From an uncultured Blautia sp. (GTDB lineage Bacteria > Bacillota > Clostridia > Lachnospirales > Lachnospiraceae): DNA of 36,762 nucleotides. This document shows, piece by piece, positions 13,828 to 21,490 of the stretch. Within the stretch, counting starts at the first letter, position 1. Every line of letters begins with the position of its first letter. Position numbers and translations under genes: made by a program. Below the pieces are notes generated by a model, which did not search any database, was not told the DNA's origin, and worked only from the letters and a program-made list of their open reading frames with translations. Location of the stretch: NCBI GenBank assembly GCA_900541985.1, contig UQLX01000024.1, forward strand, positions 1-36,762, read 5' to 3'.

Positions 13828-15657
13828 ATGCGGAAAAATGATGACATCATAGCTATCTATTCCCGTAAGTCTAAATTTACCGGAAAAGGTGAAAGTATCG
13901 GCAATCAGGTAGAACTATGTAAAGAATATGTTCGTGTGCATTATGGTGATGCAGCTGTAGATAAAGTTGTGGTTTATGAAGACGAGGGTTTTTCTGGTGG
14001 AAACCTGAATCGTCCTGATTTCAAGAAGATGATGGATGCTGCTAAGAAGCGAAAATTCAAGGCGATTATTGTTTATCGTCTTGACCGTATCAGCAGAAAT
14101 ATCAGTGACTTTGCAAGTTTGATTGAAGAATTGGCTCGTCTGGATATTTCTTTTGTTTCTATTAAAGAGCAGTTTGACACGAGCACTCCTATGGGACGAG
14201 CTATGATGTATATTGCATCTGTTTTCTCACAGTTGGAGCGTGAAACTATTGCAGAGCGTATCCGTGATAATATGCATGAACTGGCAAAGACCGGACGCTG
14301 GCTTGGTGGAACAACACCTACCGGCTATGCTTCTGAAGCAGTTAAGAGCATTACCATTGATGGTAAATCTAAGAAAGCCTGCAAGCTGAAGTTGATACCA
14401 GACGAAGCTGATATTGTCAGAATGATTTATGACTTATATGTAGAAACAGATTCTCTGACATTGACTGAAGCTGCCTTGATCAAACAGGGTATCAAGACAA
14501 AGAATAACAACTATTTTACCCGTTTTTCTATCAAAGCTATTTTGCAGAATCCGGTTTATATGATTGCGGATGAAGATGCCTACAATTTCTTTATTCAGAA
14601 CGACACAGACTTGTTCTCAGAAAAAGATGCTTTTGACAATCAGCATGGTATTATGGCTTACAACCGTACCGATCAGGAGAAAGGCAGAGCCACCAAGTAC
14701 CTGCCTGCAAGCGAGTGGATTGTATCTGTCGGCAAGCATCCGGGTCTGATTCCGGGCAAGGTGTGGGTACAGATTCAAGAATCTCTGGAACGTAATAAAT
14801 CCAAATCGTTCAGAAAGCCACGCAGCAACGAAGCACTTTTGACTGGTCTGTTGTTCTGTAGTTGCGGTGAGCGTATGTATCCGAAAATGAGCAAACGCAA
14901 AACTGCTGATGACAAGGTGATTTACACCTATGTCTGCAAGATGAAAGAACGCAGTCAGAGATCTGTATGCAACAGCAAGAATGCCAACGGTAACACTTTG
15001 GATATGGCTGTAGTGGAGCAGATTAAAATGCTTGCGGAGGATAAAGATACTTTCATTGCACAGTTGGAACAGAGTCGCAGATTCTATACCGGTAATCGCA
15101 TGGACTATGAACAGCGACTGGATGATATGCGAAAAGAAAAGATAGAAACCGAGAAGAAAATCAATTCTCTGGTGGACTCCCTTGTAGATATGGGTGATAG
15201 CCCAGCCAAGGCTCATGTAACCAAACGAATTGAACAGTTGAATGGAGAATACCTGTCTCTTGAACAGCGTATTCAGGAACTGGAGGGATTGACTTCACAG
15301 CACGCTCTTAGTGATGTTGAGTTTGATTTGCTGCGTCAGTTGCTTACCATCTTCAAGGATGGCATTGATGAAATGACAGTTGAACAGAAACGTGCCGCCA
15401 TTCGCACCATCGTGCGCAAGGTGGTTTGGGATGGTGTCAATGCTCATGTAATCTTGTTTGGTGTTCGGGATGATGAAATTGAGTATCCGGAAATTGCTGC
15501 TGTCGCATCCGATAATACCGAAGATGATGAGGAAACCGAGGAATTGGTGGACTTCTCCGATGTAGATTATGAGGATGACGATATGGAGGATGAACGCCTG
15601 GGAAAAACTAATCCCCTCAGTGCATCAAAAACGCATTGGGGGGAGGATAGCAAATGA
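13828..15657 (+). CDS. Large serine recombinase of the sigK-inserted element
   Basis: Integrase/excisionase of the outer element. Layout in 609 residues: resolvase domain about 7-155 with nucleophile Ser12 in AIYSRKSKF; recombinase domain about 165-330; zinc ribbon Cys344, Cys346, Cys370, Cys381; coiled coil about 410-485; then an unusual acidic tail (about 560-595, runs of Asp and Glu). The ATG follows AGGAGG by 7 nt. Its TGA stop is part of an AATGA at the junction with the sigK fragment. Known: skin elements of C. difficile and B. subtilis are excised from sigK by serine recombinases. That this enzyme does the same here is inference from position. Confidence 0.92.
   Translation: MRKNDDIIAIYSRKSKFTGKGESIGNQVELCKEYVRVHYGDAAVDKVVVYEDEGFSGGNLNRPDFKKMMDAAKKRKFKAIIVYRLDRISRNISDFASLIEELARLDISFVSIKEQFDTSTPMGRAMMYIASVFSQLERETIAERIRDNMHELAKTGRWLGGTTPTGYASEAVKSITIDGKSKKACKLKLIPDEADIVRMIYDLYVETDSLTLTEAALIKQGIKTKNNNYFTRFSIKAILQNPVYMIADEDAYNFFIQNDTDLFSEKDAFDNQHGIMAYNRTDQEKGRATKYLPASEWIVSVGKHPGLIPGKVWVQIQESLERNKSKSFRKPRSNEALLTGLLFCSCGERMYPKMSKRKTADDKVIYTYVCKMKERSQRSVCNSKNANGNTLDMAVVEQIKMLAEDKDTFIAQLEQSRRFYTGNRMDYEQRLDDMRKEKIETEKKINSLVDSLVDMGDSPAKAHVTKRIEQLNGEYLSLEQRIQELEGLTSQHALSDVEFDLLRQLLTIFKDGIDEMTVEQKRAAIRTIVRKVVWDGVNAHVILFGVRDDEIEYPEIAAVASDNTEDDEETEELVDFSDVDYEDDDMEDERLGKTNPLSASKTHWGEDSK
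15653..15657 (+). other. Candidate attachment-site core AATGA at the element-sigK junction
   Basis: AATGA joins the recombinase stop codon (TGA, 15655-15657) to sigK codons Asn-Glu (AAT GAG). As I recall, the B. subtilis skin recombination occurs in a 5-bp AATGA repeat at these same codons. The exact crossover here must be taken from the left junction, which is not in the window. Confidence 0.6.
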
Positions 15658-16015
15658 GCTCCTGATGATGTTCCGTTCCAGAAAAAAACATTCACGCGAG
15701 GTTTCGCTTTATGAACCCATCGGAACCGACAAAGAAGGAAATGAGATCAGTCTTCTGGATGTCATGGAAAGCCCTCCTGTAGATATCATTGATGCTTATA
15801 CGACCAGACAGGACATCCGGCTCCTTCTCACTTCCATGAAGACCGTGCTCAGTCCGAAAGAGTATCAGGTGATCTGCCTCCGTTACGGTCTGTATGGGAT
15901 CCCTGAAGAGACCCAGAAAACGATTGCACAGCAGCTTCACATCAGTCGGTCTTATGTATCACGAATTGAAAAAAATGCCTTAAAAAAACTGAGAACACTT
16001 TTTCCTGACAATTAA
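15653..16015 (+). CDS. sigK: Sporulation sigma factor SigK, 3'-terminal fragment
   Basis: About 120 codons from AAT GAG (Asn-Glu) to the stop, without interruption. The text EVSLYEPIGTDKEGNEISL is the signature of sigma-K just after the skin insertion point. The C-terminal region-4 helix-turn-helix reads TQKTIAQQLHISRSYVSRIE. The N-terminal half (regions 1-2) is absent from the window, and the preceding frame from 15569 is recombinase sequence read in another frame. Sigma-K directs late mother-cell transcription in sporulation. Intact region 4 and no stop codons argue that the gene is still functional after excision, or only recently broken. Near the junction, ATG ATG at 15665 is the local start that an annotator may choose. 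Confidence 0.9.
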   Translation, partial: NELLMMFRSRKKHSREVSLYEPIGTDKEGNEISLLDVMESPPVDIIDAYTTRQDIRLLLTSMKTVLSPKEYQVICLRYGLYGIPEETQKTIAQQLHISRSYVSRIEKNALKKLRTLFPDN

Positions 16016-16019
16016 AAAC

Positions 16020-16050
16020 GGCGGCTGTAATCTCACTGCCGCCTGTTTTC
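16020..16050. terminator. Bidirectional terminator between sigK and the U32 gene
   Basis: GGCGGC (16020-16025) pairs with GCCGCC (16038-16043). TGTTTT follows on plus and GTTTTTAA on minus, so it closes both convergent genes. Confidence 0.8.
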
Positions 16051-16057
16051 CACATCT

Positions 16058-17290
16058 TTATTCTTTATTTTCTGCCCTTCTCAGAAGATCAAATTTTTCC
16101 ACCTCTGCGCCAAGATCCACGGCAAGCCTCTGCCGGGGATGAGGAGCGCTTTCTACCAGAGTTCCTGTTTCATCATAAATAGCCTTCACGGTAACTGACA
16201 GATTCCTGCCGTCAGGCTTCATGATCTCAATGGTTTCTCCGACAGTAAACTTGTTTCTCTGTGTAATATGAACCAGCCCTTTTTCGTCCACATCCTCTGC
16301 ATATCCCAGATAGGTATATTCCTTCACATAGGTACTACTGTCATAAATCTGGGTGTTTTCATCCGGTTTTCCATAGAAAAATCCGGTTGTAAACTGACGG
16401 TAGGTACAGTTGGATATCTGTTCCCGGTACCAGTCCATATTGGCATGATACTTCTCCGGATCTTCCATATAATCATCAATCGCTTTCCGATAGGTTCTCG
16501 CAACCGTAGCCACATAAAGTGCTGTTTTCATCCGTCCTTCAATCTTCAGACTGTCAATTCCGCAGGTCAGTATATCATCCATATGTTCGATCATACACAG
16601 ATCCTTGGAGTTAAAGATATAGGTGCCTCTCTCATTTTCAAAGACAGGCATATACTCTCCCGGTCTGGACTCTTCTACAATGGAATACTTCCAACGGCAT
16701 GGATGTGTGCATGCACCTCTGTTTGCATCCCTTCCGACCAGATAATTGCTGAGAAGGCAGCGTCCCGAATAGGAAATGCACATTGCCCCATGGACAAAGG
16801 TCTCAATCTCCATATCTTCCGGAATATGGGCACGGATCTCACGGATCTCTTCCAGAGAAAGTTCCCGGGCTGTTACTACACGTTTTGCTCCCAGCCGATA
16901 CCAGAAACGATAGGTTTCGTAATTTGTATTGTTGGCCTGCGTGCTGATATGGCACTCGATCTCCGGGCAGATTTCCTGTGCATAGGTAAAGATTCCCGGA
17001 TCTGCAATGATCAGAGCATCCGGTCTCAGTTCTTTCAGTTCCTGAAGATATTCCCGCACTCCCGGAAGATCCTCATTATGTGCGAGAATATTTACCGTCA
17101 CATAAACCTTCACTCCATGCTCGTGGGCAAACGCAATGCCTTCTGTCATATCTTCCCGTGAAAAATTCTTTGCCTTTGCCCTGAGTCCAAAGGCTTCTCC
17201 GCCAATATATACTGCATCTGCACCAAAAATCACGGCAATCTTCAATACCTCCAGACTGCTGGCAGGTACCAGTAATTCGATTTTTCTCAT
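16058..17290 (-). CDS. trhP: Peptidase U32-family tRNA hydroxylation protein (TrhP-like)
   Basis: A 410-residue U32-family protein. The start MRKIELLVPASSLEVLKIAV and the GADAVYIGG motif are typical. Four conserved cysteines (Cys171, Cys178, Cys194, Cys198, in GAMCISYSGRC and GACTHPCRW) suit an Fe-S centre. Known: B. subtilis YrrN/YrrO (TrhP1/P2) form 5-hydroxyuridine at tRNA position 34 using prephenate, and the neighbour TrmR methylates it. Here the gene lies directly after a TrmR-like gene with overlapping ends, reproducing that order. B. subtilis has two such genes; only one is present here. Confidence 0.82.
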   Translation of the reverse strand: MRKIELLVPASSLEVLKIAVIFGADAVYIGGEAFGLRAKAKNFSREDMTEGIAFAHEHGVKVYVTVNILAHNEDLPGVREYLQELKELRPDALIIADPGIFTYAQEICPEIECHISTQANNTNYETYRFWYRLGAKRVVTARELSLEEIREIRAHIPEDMEIETFVHGAMCISYSGRCLLSNYLVGRDANRGACTHPCRWKYSIVEESRPGEYMPVFENERGTYIFNSKDLCMIEHMDDILTCGIDSLKIEGRMKTALYVATVARTYRKAIDDYMEDPEKYHANMDWYREQISNCTYRQFTTGFFYGKPDENTQIYDSSTYVKEYTYLGYAEDVDEKGLVHITQRNKFTVGETIEIMKPDGRNLSVTVKAIYDETGTLVESAPHPRQRLAVDLGAEVEKFDLLRRAENKE

Positions 17291-17964
17291 CTCTTCTCCT
17301 TGCTTCCGTTTTCCGGATCCTGTGACATTCTGACGCTGAGGGCAGCCCCGTCTCCCAACGGCAGGATACTGGTCATCAGACGTTTCTCATGTTTCAGTGT
17401 ATAAAGGTATTCTCTCATTCTTTTATAGATGGTCCTGTTTCTCCGCTCCACCAGATAATGAGATTCTATGATCTCCCCTTCCTGCAGAACATTGTCGGAC
17501 AGGAGAATCCCATCCGGGTTCAGAAGACGGATCACATCCTCCAGCCAGTGGATATACTGTCCCTTGGCCGCATCCATAAAGATCAGATCATATCCCGGGG
17601 ACAGTTCCTTCAGGATTCCCCCTGCATCGCCTTCCAGTAAAGTGATCTGATGTTCCCTTCCTGCTTTTCTGAAATTTTCTCTGGCGATCGGAATTCTTTT
17701 TTTATAGTTTTCTATGGTGGTAATTTCCAGTTCCTCCGGTCCGTACTCACACATAAGAAGTGTGGAGAAGCCAACGGCTGTCCCCACCTCCAGTATACGC
17801 TTCGGCTTTTTTACTGCCAGAAGCACCTTTATAAAGCTCTGCATCTCTCTCCGTATGATGGGAATCTCCGATGCCAGTGCTTCCTTTTCCAGTTTTTCTA
17901 AAAAAGGCGTGTTTCCCGGATCCAGAGAATTAATGAAAGTCCTCATTCTTTCCTCTACGATCAA
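17287..17964 (-). CDS. trmR: O-methyltransferase, TrmR-like (tRNA 5-hydroxyuridine methyltransferase)
   Basis: A 225-residue class I SAM-dependent methyltransferase of the O-methyltransferase-3 type. SAM motif I is LEVGTAVGFS at 58-67, and the metal-binding DAAKGQY is at 131-137. It is the counterpart of B. subtilis YrrM (TrmR), which converts ho5U34 to mo5U34 in tRNA, and stands between the mltG-like and trhP-like genes as in yrrL-yrrM-yrrN-yrrO. The TTG start at 17964 overlaps the preceding stop and has AGGAGG 10 nt upstream; an in-frame ATG at 17946 is the alternative. Its stop overlaps the next start. Confidence 0.8.
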   Translation of the reverse strand: MIVEERMRTFINSLDPGNTPFLEKLEKEALASEIPIIRREMQSFIKVLLAVKKPKRILEVGTAVGFSTLLMCEYGPEELEITTIENYKKRIPIARENFRKAGREHQITLLEGDAGGILKELSPGYDLIFMDAAKGQYIHWLEDVIRLLNPDGILLSDNVLQEGEIIESHYLVERRNRTIYKRMREYLYTLKHEKRLMTSILPLGDGAALSVRMSQDPENGSKEKR

Positions 17965-18362
17965 GGCTCTGTTCCCTCCTGGTCTGCCGCTCCTGAAAGG
18001 ATCGCCATAAGTCTTGCAGGCTCGTAAGCTGTGCTCAGAAGATAGGTTCCCGGTTTCATCTGCCCTTTATAATTTGACAGCTTTTCCTGCACCCAGAAAA
18101 CCTTTGCATCCTCGATCAGCCCCTTGTTTTCCAATATTCTGGCAATATCATAAACCGAATCATCTTCTTTGATAACGACTGTGATCTCCTGGCCTTCTCC
18201 CGGACTCATAGGCTGCTGGTTAAAAATATCATGTCCGAACTGATAGGAAACTCTTCCGATCCAGATGATCAGAACAACTACGCAGACATAAAGTGCGATC
18301 CTGAAAGCACCGCTTGCAACAAACATGCCCGCCTTTCCTACCCGGTCTCTTGTATCTCCCAT
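17961..18362 (-). CDS. MltG-like membrane protein lacking the catalytic domain
   Basis: A 133-residue protein with a short cytoplasmic N-terminus, one transmembrane helix (about 20-42, FRIALYVCVVVLIIWIG) and an extracytoplasmic LysM-like domain (ITVVIKEDDSVYDIARIL ... GTYLLSTAY), as in the N-terminal part of the peptidoglycan lytic transglycosylase MltG. The YceG catalytic domain that normally follows is absent: the frame ends cleanly at a TGA overlapping the next gene. Start at 18362 chosen for AAGGAGG 5 nt upstream. It may be a regulatory or binding version; the genomic position equals yrrL (mltG) of B. subtilis. Confidence 0.75.
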   Translation of the reverse strand: MGDTRDRVGKAGMFVASGAFRIALYVCVVVLIIWIGRVSYQFGHDIFNQQPMSPGEGQEITVVIKEDDSVYDIARILENKGLIEDAKVFWVQEKLSNYKGQMKPGTYLLSTAYEPARLMAILSGAADQEGTEP

Positions 18363-18388
18363 GTTATCCTCCTTACTGACCGCCTGCA

Positions 18389-18727
18389 TCAGAGCGGCGG
18401 AATATCCATTTCAATCCCTTCCGTCAAAGTCCTGCATATCCTCTGTAGCATTCTGCAGAGGGAAAGCTCCGCATCCAGATATGCATTTACCTGAGGATTA
18501 TGGCGAAGCTCTGCCGACTCTCTGGAAAGGTTCTCTGCAAGCTGGAACATACGGCTTCTGTCTTCTTCATTCTGAAGATGAAAGTTTGCAGCCCGGAACT
18601 GACGTACTCTTTCCGCCAGCTCCGGATTCTGCTTCAGAATTTCTTCCTGTATTCTGTATTCCTTATAAACATTGCTTTTTTTGATTACCTGGATAAGCAT
18701 ATGAATGTTTCTGTTGATGCCATCCAT
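18389..18727 (-). CDS. YlbF/YmcA-family protein
   Basis: A 112-residue all-helical protein (VIKKSNVYKEYRIQEEILKQ; FRAANFHLQNEEDRSRMFQL) of the Com_YlbF fold. Known: YlbF and YmcA with YaaT form the Y-complex that adjusts RNase Y-dependent mRNA maturation and supports sporulation and competence in B. subtilis. Here it follows RNase J by 2 bp, with its Shine-Dalgarno GGAGG inside the rnj end, which links it to RNA processing by context. Confidence 0.75.
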   Translation of the reverse strand: MDGINRNIHMLIQVIKKSNVYKEYRIQEEILKQNPELAERVRQFRAANFHLQNEEDRSRMFQLAENLSRESAELRHNPQVNAYLDAELSLCRMLQRICRTLTEGIEMDIPPL

Positions 18728-18729
18728 AC

Positions 18730-20646
18730 TTATGCCTCCATAATAATTGGAAGAATCATTGGTCTTCTCTTGGTTCTCTTCCAGAGATAATCACTGACCG
18801 CATCCTTCACTACAAGCTTGATCTTGCCCCAGTCTGTAATATTCCTGTCCATACAGGATTCCAGCGCCTGCTCCACCACTTCTCTGGCGTGAACCATCAG
18901 ATCCTCGGATTCTCTCACATAAACAAAGCCTCTGGACACAATATCGGGGCCTGCAAGCACTACGTTGCTGTGGCGTTCCAGTGTCATCACAACGATCATA
19001 ATTCCGTCCTCCGCCAGATGCTGTCTGTCACGAAGAACAATATTTCCCACATCTCCAACACCCAGACCGTCAACCAGGATTCCGCCGGTCTGAACACTTC
19101 CGGTTACCTGTGCACTGTTTTCATCCAGTTCAAGAACATTGCCGGAAGCCAGAATAAAGATATTTTCTTTCGGGATTCCCAGTTCCTCAGCGATATGCTT
19201 CTGTGCTGTCAGATGACGGTACTCACCGTGTACGGGAATAGCGTATTTGGGACGCACCAGAGAATAGATCAGCTTGATCTCCTCCTGGCAGGCATGTCCG
19301 GAAACATGCGCATCCTGAAAAATAACTTTGGCACCTTTCATATACAGCTCATTGATCACCTTGGAAACTGCCTTCTCGTTTCCCGGAATCGGATTGGAGC
19401 TGAAGATAATCGTATCGTTTGGCTTAATGGTAATCTTTTTGTGGATATTTGCCGCCATTCTGGACAGCGCCGCCATGGATTCTCCCTGGCTTCCTGTTGT
19501 AATAAGAACAACCTTTTCATCCGGATAGTTCTTTACCTGGTCGATCTCGATCAGTGTATTTTCCGGAATTCTCAAATATCCCAGTTCTGATGCAGTAGAA
19601 ATTACATTGACCATGCTGCGTCCTTCCACCGCCACCTTTCTGCCAAACCGGTAAGCTGTGTTGATGATCTGCTGTACACGGTCCACATTGGATGCAAAAG
19701 TAGCAATAATGATCCTGCTGGAAGGGTATTCATTAAACAGATTATCAAACACTCTTCCCACAGTTCTCTCAGACATTGTAAATCCGGGACGTTCGGCATT
19801 GGTGCTGTCACACATCAGAGCAAGCACACCTTTTCTTCCGATCTCCGCAAAACGCTGAAGGTCAATCGCATCTCCAAATACAGGAGTATAATCCACCTTA
19901 AAGTCTCCGGTATGGACAACAATCCCCGCCGGAGAATAGATTGCCAGCGCCGAAGCATCCTGAATACTGTGGTTTGTCTTGATAAATTCAATAGAAAAAT
20001 CTCCCAGATTGATCACCTGACCATGCTTTACCTCTTTTAATTTGGTAGCGCGAACCAGGTTATGCTCCTTCAGCTTGTTAGTGATAAGTCCCAGAGTCAG
20101 TTTTGTTGAATAGATTGGTACATTTACTTCTTTTAATACATAAGGCAGGGCTCCGATATGATCCTCATGACCATGGGTGATCACAAATCCCTTGACCTTG
20201 GAGATATTTTCTTTCAGATAAGTCACGTCCGGAATCACAAGATCGATTCCCAGCATATCATCCTCCGGAAAAGACAGTCCGCAGTCTACAACTACAATAC
20301 TCTCACCGTATTCAAACGCGGTAATGTTCATTCCGATCTGCTCCAGACCGCCTAACGGGATCACTTTGAGGCGTTCTGCCGGTCTGCGCCCCCGTCTTCC
20401 CTGTCTGGAAGGAATTTTTGCAGGATTCTTGGGCGAAGTATTTCTGGTCGTATTTTTATATGCAGATCTCTGCTGTTTGTCTGTATATTTTCCGCCCTGT
20501 CTTGTCTGCTGCTTATATTTATTGTTTTTCTGTTTTGTCACCTGTTTCTTTGTATTATTAAAACCGGATGTTTTTTGTACAGTTCCGTTTCGTTTTTGTT
20601 TATCATCAGAATTTTCACGTTTCAGATTATTATTTTCACTTTTCAA
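18730..20646 (-). CDS. rnj: Ribonuclease J
   Basis: A 638-residue metallo-beta-lactamase/beta-CASP nuclease with 5'-3' exo- and endonuclease activity on mRNA and rRNA. The metal-binding HGHEDH is at 158-163, a further HTGDFK motif follows, and the catalytic core starts near 92 (LKVIPLGGLEQIGMN). The first ~90 residues form a Lys/Asn/Gln-rich, disordered basic extension, longer than in B. subtilis RNase J1 (about 555 residues) and probably an RNA-binding tail. It lies upstream of a YlbF-family gene and downstream of DUF1292. Confidence 0.93.
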   Translation of the reverse strand: MKSENNNLKRENSDDKQKRNGTVQKTSGFNNTKKQVTKQKNNKYKQQTRQGGKYTDKQQRSAYKNTTRNTSPKNPAKIPSRQGRRGRRPAERLKVIPLGGLEQIGMNITAFEYGESIVVVDCGLSFPEDDMLGIDLVIPDVTYLKENISKVKGFVITHGHEDHIGALPYVLKEVNVPIYSTKLTLGLITNKLKEHNLVRATKLKEVKHGQVINLGDFSIEFIKTNHSIQDASALAIYSPAGIVVHTGDFKVDYTPVFGDAIDLQRFAEIGRKGVLALMCDSTNAERPGFTMSERTVGRVFDNLFNEYPSSRIIIATFASNVDRVQQIINTAYRFGRKVAVEGRSMVNVISTASELGYLRIPENTLIEIDQVKNYPDEKVVLITTGSQGESMAALSRMAANIHKKITIKPNDTIIFSSNPIPGNEKAVSKVINELYMKGAKVIFQDAHVSGHACQEEIKLIYSLVRPKYAIPVHGEYRHLTAQKHIAEELGIPKENIFILASGNVLELDENSAQVTGSVQTGGILVDGLGVGDVGNIVLRDRQHLAEDGIMIVVMTLERHSNVVLAGPDIVSRGFVYVRESEDLMVHAREVVEQALESCMDRNITDWGKIKLVVKDAVSDYLWKRTKRRPMILPIIMEA

Positions 20647-20701
20647 TCATTGCACCTCCATACTTATGTGCTGTTTAAAACAAATTTTTGCACGAAAACT
20701 C

Positions 20702-20754
20702 AGGAATACCGGCGGCATTCCTTTTTATTTTTATTTGTCTGTAACCGACAGACA
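20702..20754. terminator. Two hairpins between DUF1292 and rnj
   Basis: AGGAATACC/GGCATTCCT (20702-20722, one mismatch) is followed on plus by TTTTTATTTTTATTT. TGTCTGT/ACAGACA lies at 20736-20742/20748-20754. On the minus strand, the direction of the genes, the T-run is weak (GAGTTTT), so this may be a partial terminator or an RNA-stability structure before rnj. Confidence 0.4.
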
Positions 20755-20795
20755 TTGATGGTATTGTCTTTTCACTGTATTATTTTGGTAAAAAA

Positions 20796-21053
20796 TTACA
20801 TTTCCAGATCTACGTCTTCCAGCATCTGCTCAAAAACCTTATAAACTGCCTGCAGTTCTTCTTCCTCTTCTACCATTTCGTAGCAGGCTTCCGGACTATC
20901 GTCTGAGGAAGTATCTTTCAAAATATAGGCAGATGCTTCATCTTCCAGGGAATCCGATACCAGAAGATAGGACTTCCCTGCAATCATGGTCTGTTCTTCT
21001 ACATAAAACTCTTCGGTTGTCCCATCCGGGGACTGAAATCTGATTTTTTCCAT
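20796..21053 (-). CDS. DUF1292 family protein (YrzB-like)
   Basis: An 85-residue acidic protein with the DUF1292 pattern (EFYVEEQTMIAGKSYLLVSD ... AYILKDTSS ... YEMVEEEEELQAVYKVFEQML). The family regularly ends the ireB-ruvX-yrzB cluster of Firmicutes and has no firmly established function. It starts 10 bp after ruvX. Confidence 0.85.
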   Translation of the reverse strand: MEKIRFQSPDGTTEEFYVEEQTMIAGKSYLLVSDSLEDEASAYILKDTSSDDSPEACYEMVEEEEELQAVYKVFEQMLEDVDLEM

Positions 21054-21063
21054 TCTGCCATCC

Positions 21064-21489
21064 TTATCTGTTCATCTGAGCATCCAGGTATCCCTGCAGA
21101 ATCAAAACTGCTGCCAGAGAATCCAGGTGCTCCTTTCTGTCTTCCCGACGCACACCGCCTTCCATAAGAACACGGTTCGCCTCCATCGTCGTCAGGCGTT
21201 CATCCCACATATCCACAGGCAGACCCGTTCTCCTCTCCAGCATTTCCTTAAATTCCAGAGATTTTTCTGCCCGCTCTCCCAGAGTATTGTTCATGTTTTT
21301 GGGAAGCCCCACAACAATCCGTTCCACACCATACTGGGCTGTCAGCTCTTCAATACGTGCCAGTGTTTTTCTGAGCTTGTTTTCCTGCTTTCTCCAGATG
21401 GTTTCTACCTTTTGTGCAGTCAGTCCCAATGGGTCACTGACTGCAACTCCTACGGTCTTAGATCCATAATCCAGTCCTAATATACGCAT
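21064..21489 (-). CDS. ruvX: RuvX/YqgF-family nuclease (putative Holliday junction resolvase)
   Basis: A 141-residue RNase H-fold protein. Conserved sites are visible: GLDYGSKTVGVAVSDP at about 4-19 (catalytic Asp), VVGLPKNMNNTLGERAE in the middle and DERLTT near 100. Proposed roles are Holliday-junction resolution and 5'-end maturation of 16S rRNA. It follows ireB with a 1-bp gap, the usual Firmicute arrangement (yrzL-yrrK-yrzB). Confidence 0.92.
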   Translation of the reverse strand: MRILGLDYGSKTVGVAVSDPLGLTAQKVETIWRKQENKLRKTLARIEELTAQYGVERIVVGLPKNMNNTLGERAEKSLEFKEMLERRTGLPVDMWDERLTTMEANRVLMEGGVRREDRKEHLDSLAAVLILQGYLDAQMNR

Positions 21490-21490
21490 A

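Larger units (their letters stand above)
1..15657. mobile_element. Right part of a composite skin-like / Tn1549-like integrative element in sigK
   Basis: Seen: from the window start to the serine recombinase stop codon every gene is of mobile-element type (two relaxases, two large serine recombinases, TnpV, ParM/ParR, RepA, DnaC-like, IS200 remnant), and the chromosome resumes in mid-gene with the 3' part of sigK. Known: Tn1549-type elements carry the order parM, repA, dnaC-like, DUF3847, mobL. Inferred: one outer element interrupts sigK, with secondary insertions at its left in this window. The left end, the sigK 5' part and any conjugation genes are not in the window, so total size and conjugative capacity are unknown. 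Confidence 0.8.

Noticed and set aside
15569..15652. N-terminal extension of the sigK frame from the ATG at 15569
   Set aside because: This part is the recombinase gene read in another frame; sigK homology starts at the AAT GAG codons.
16268..17161. 297-codon plus-strand frame opposite the U32 gene
   Set aside because: Antisense shadow of a strongly supported gene.
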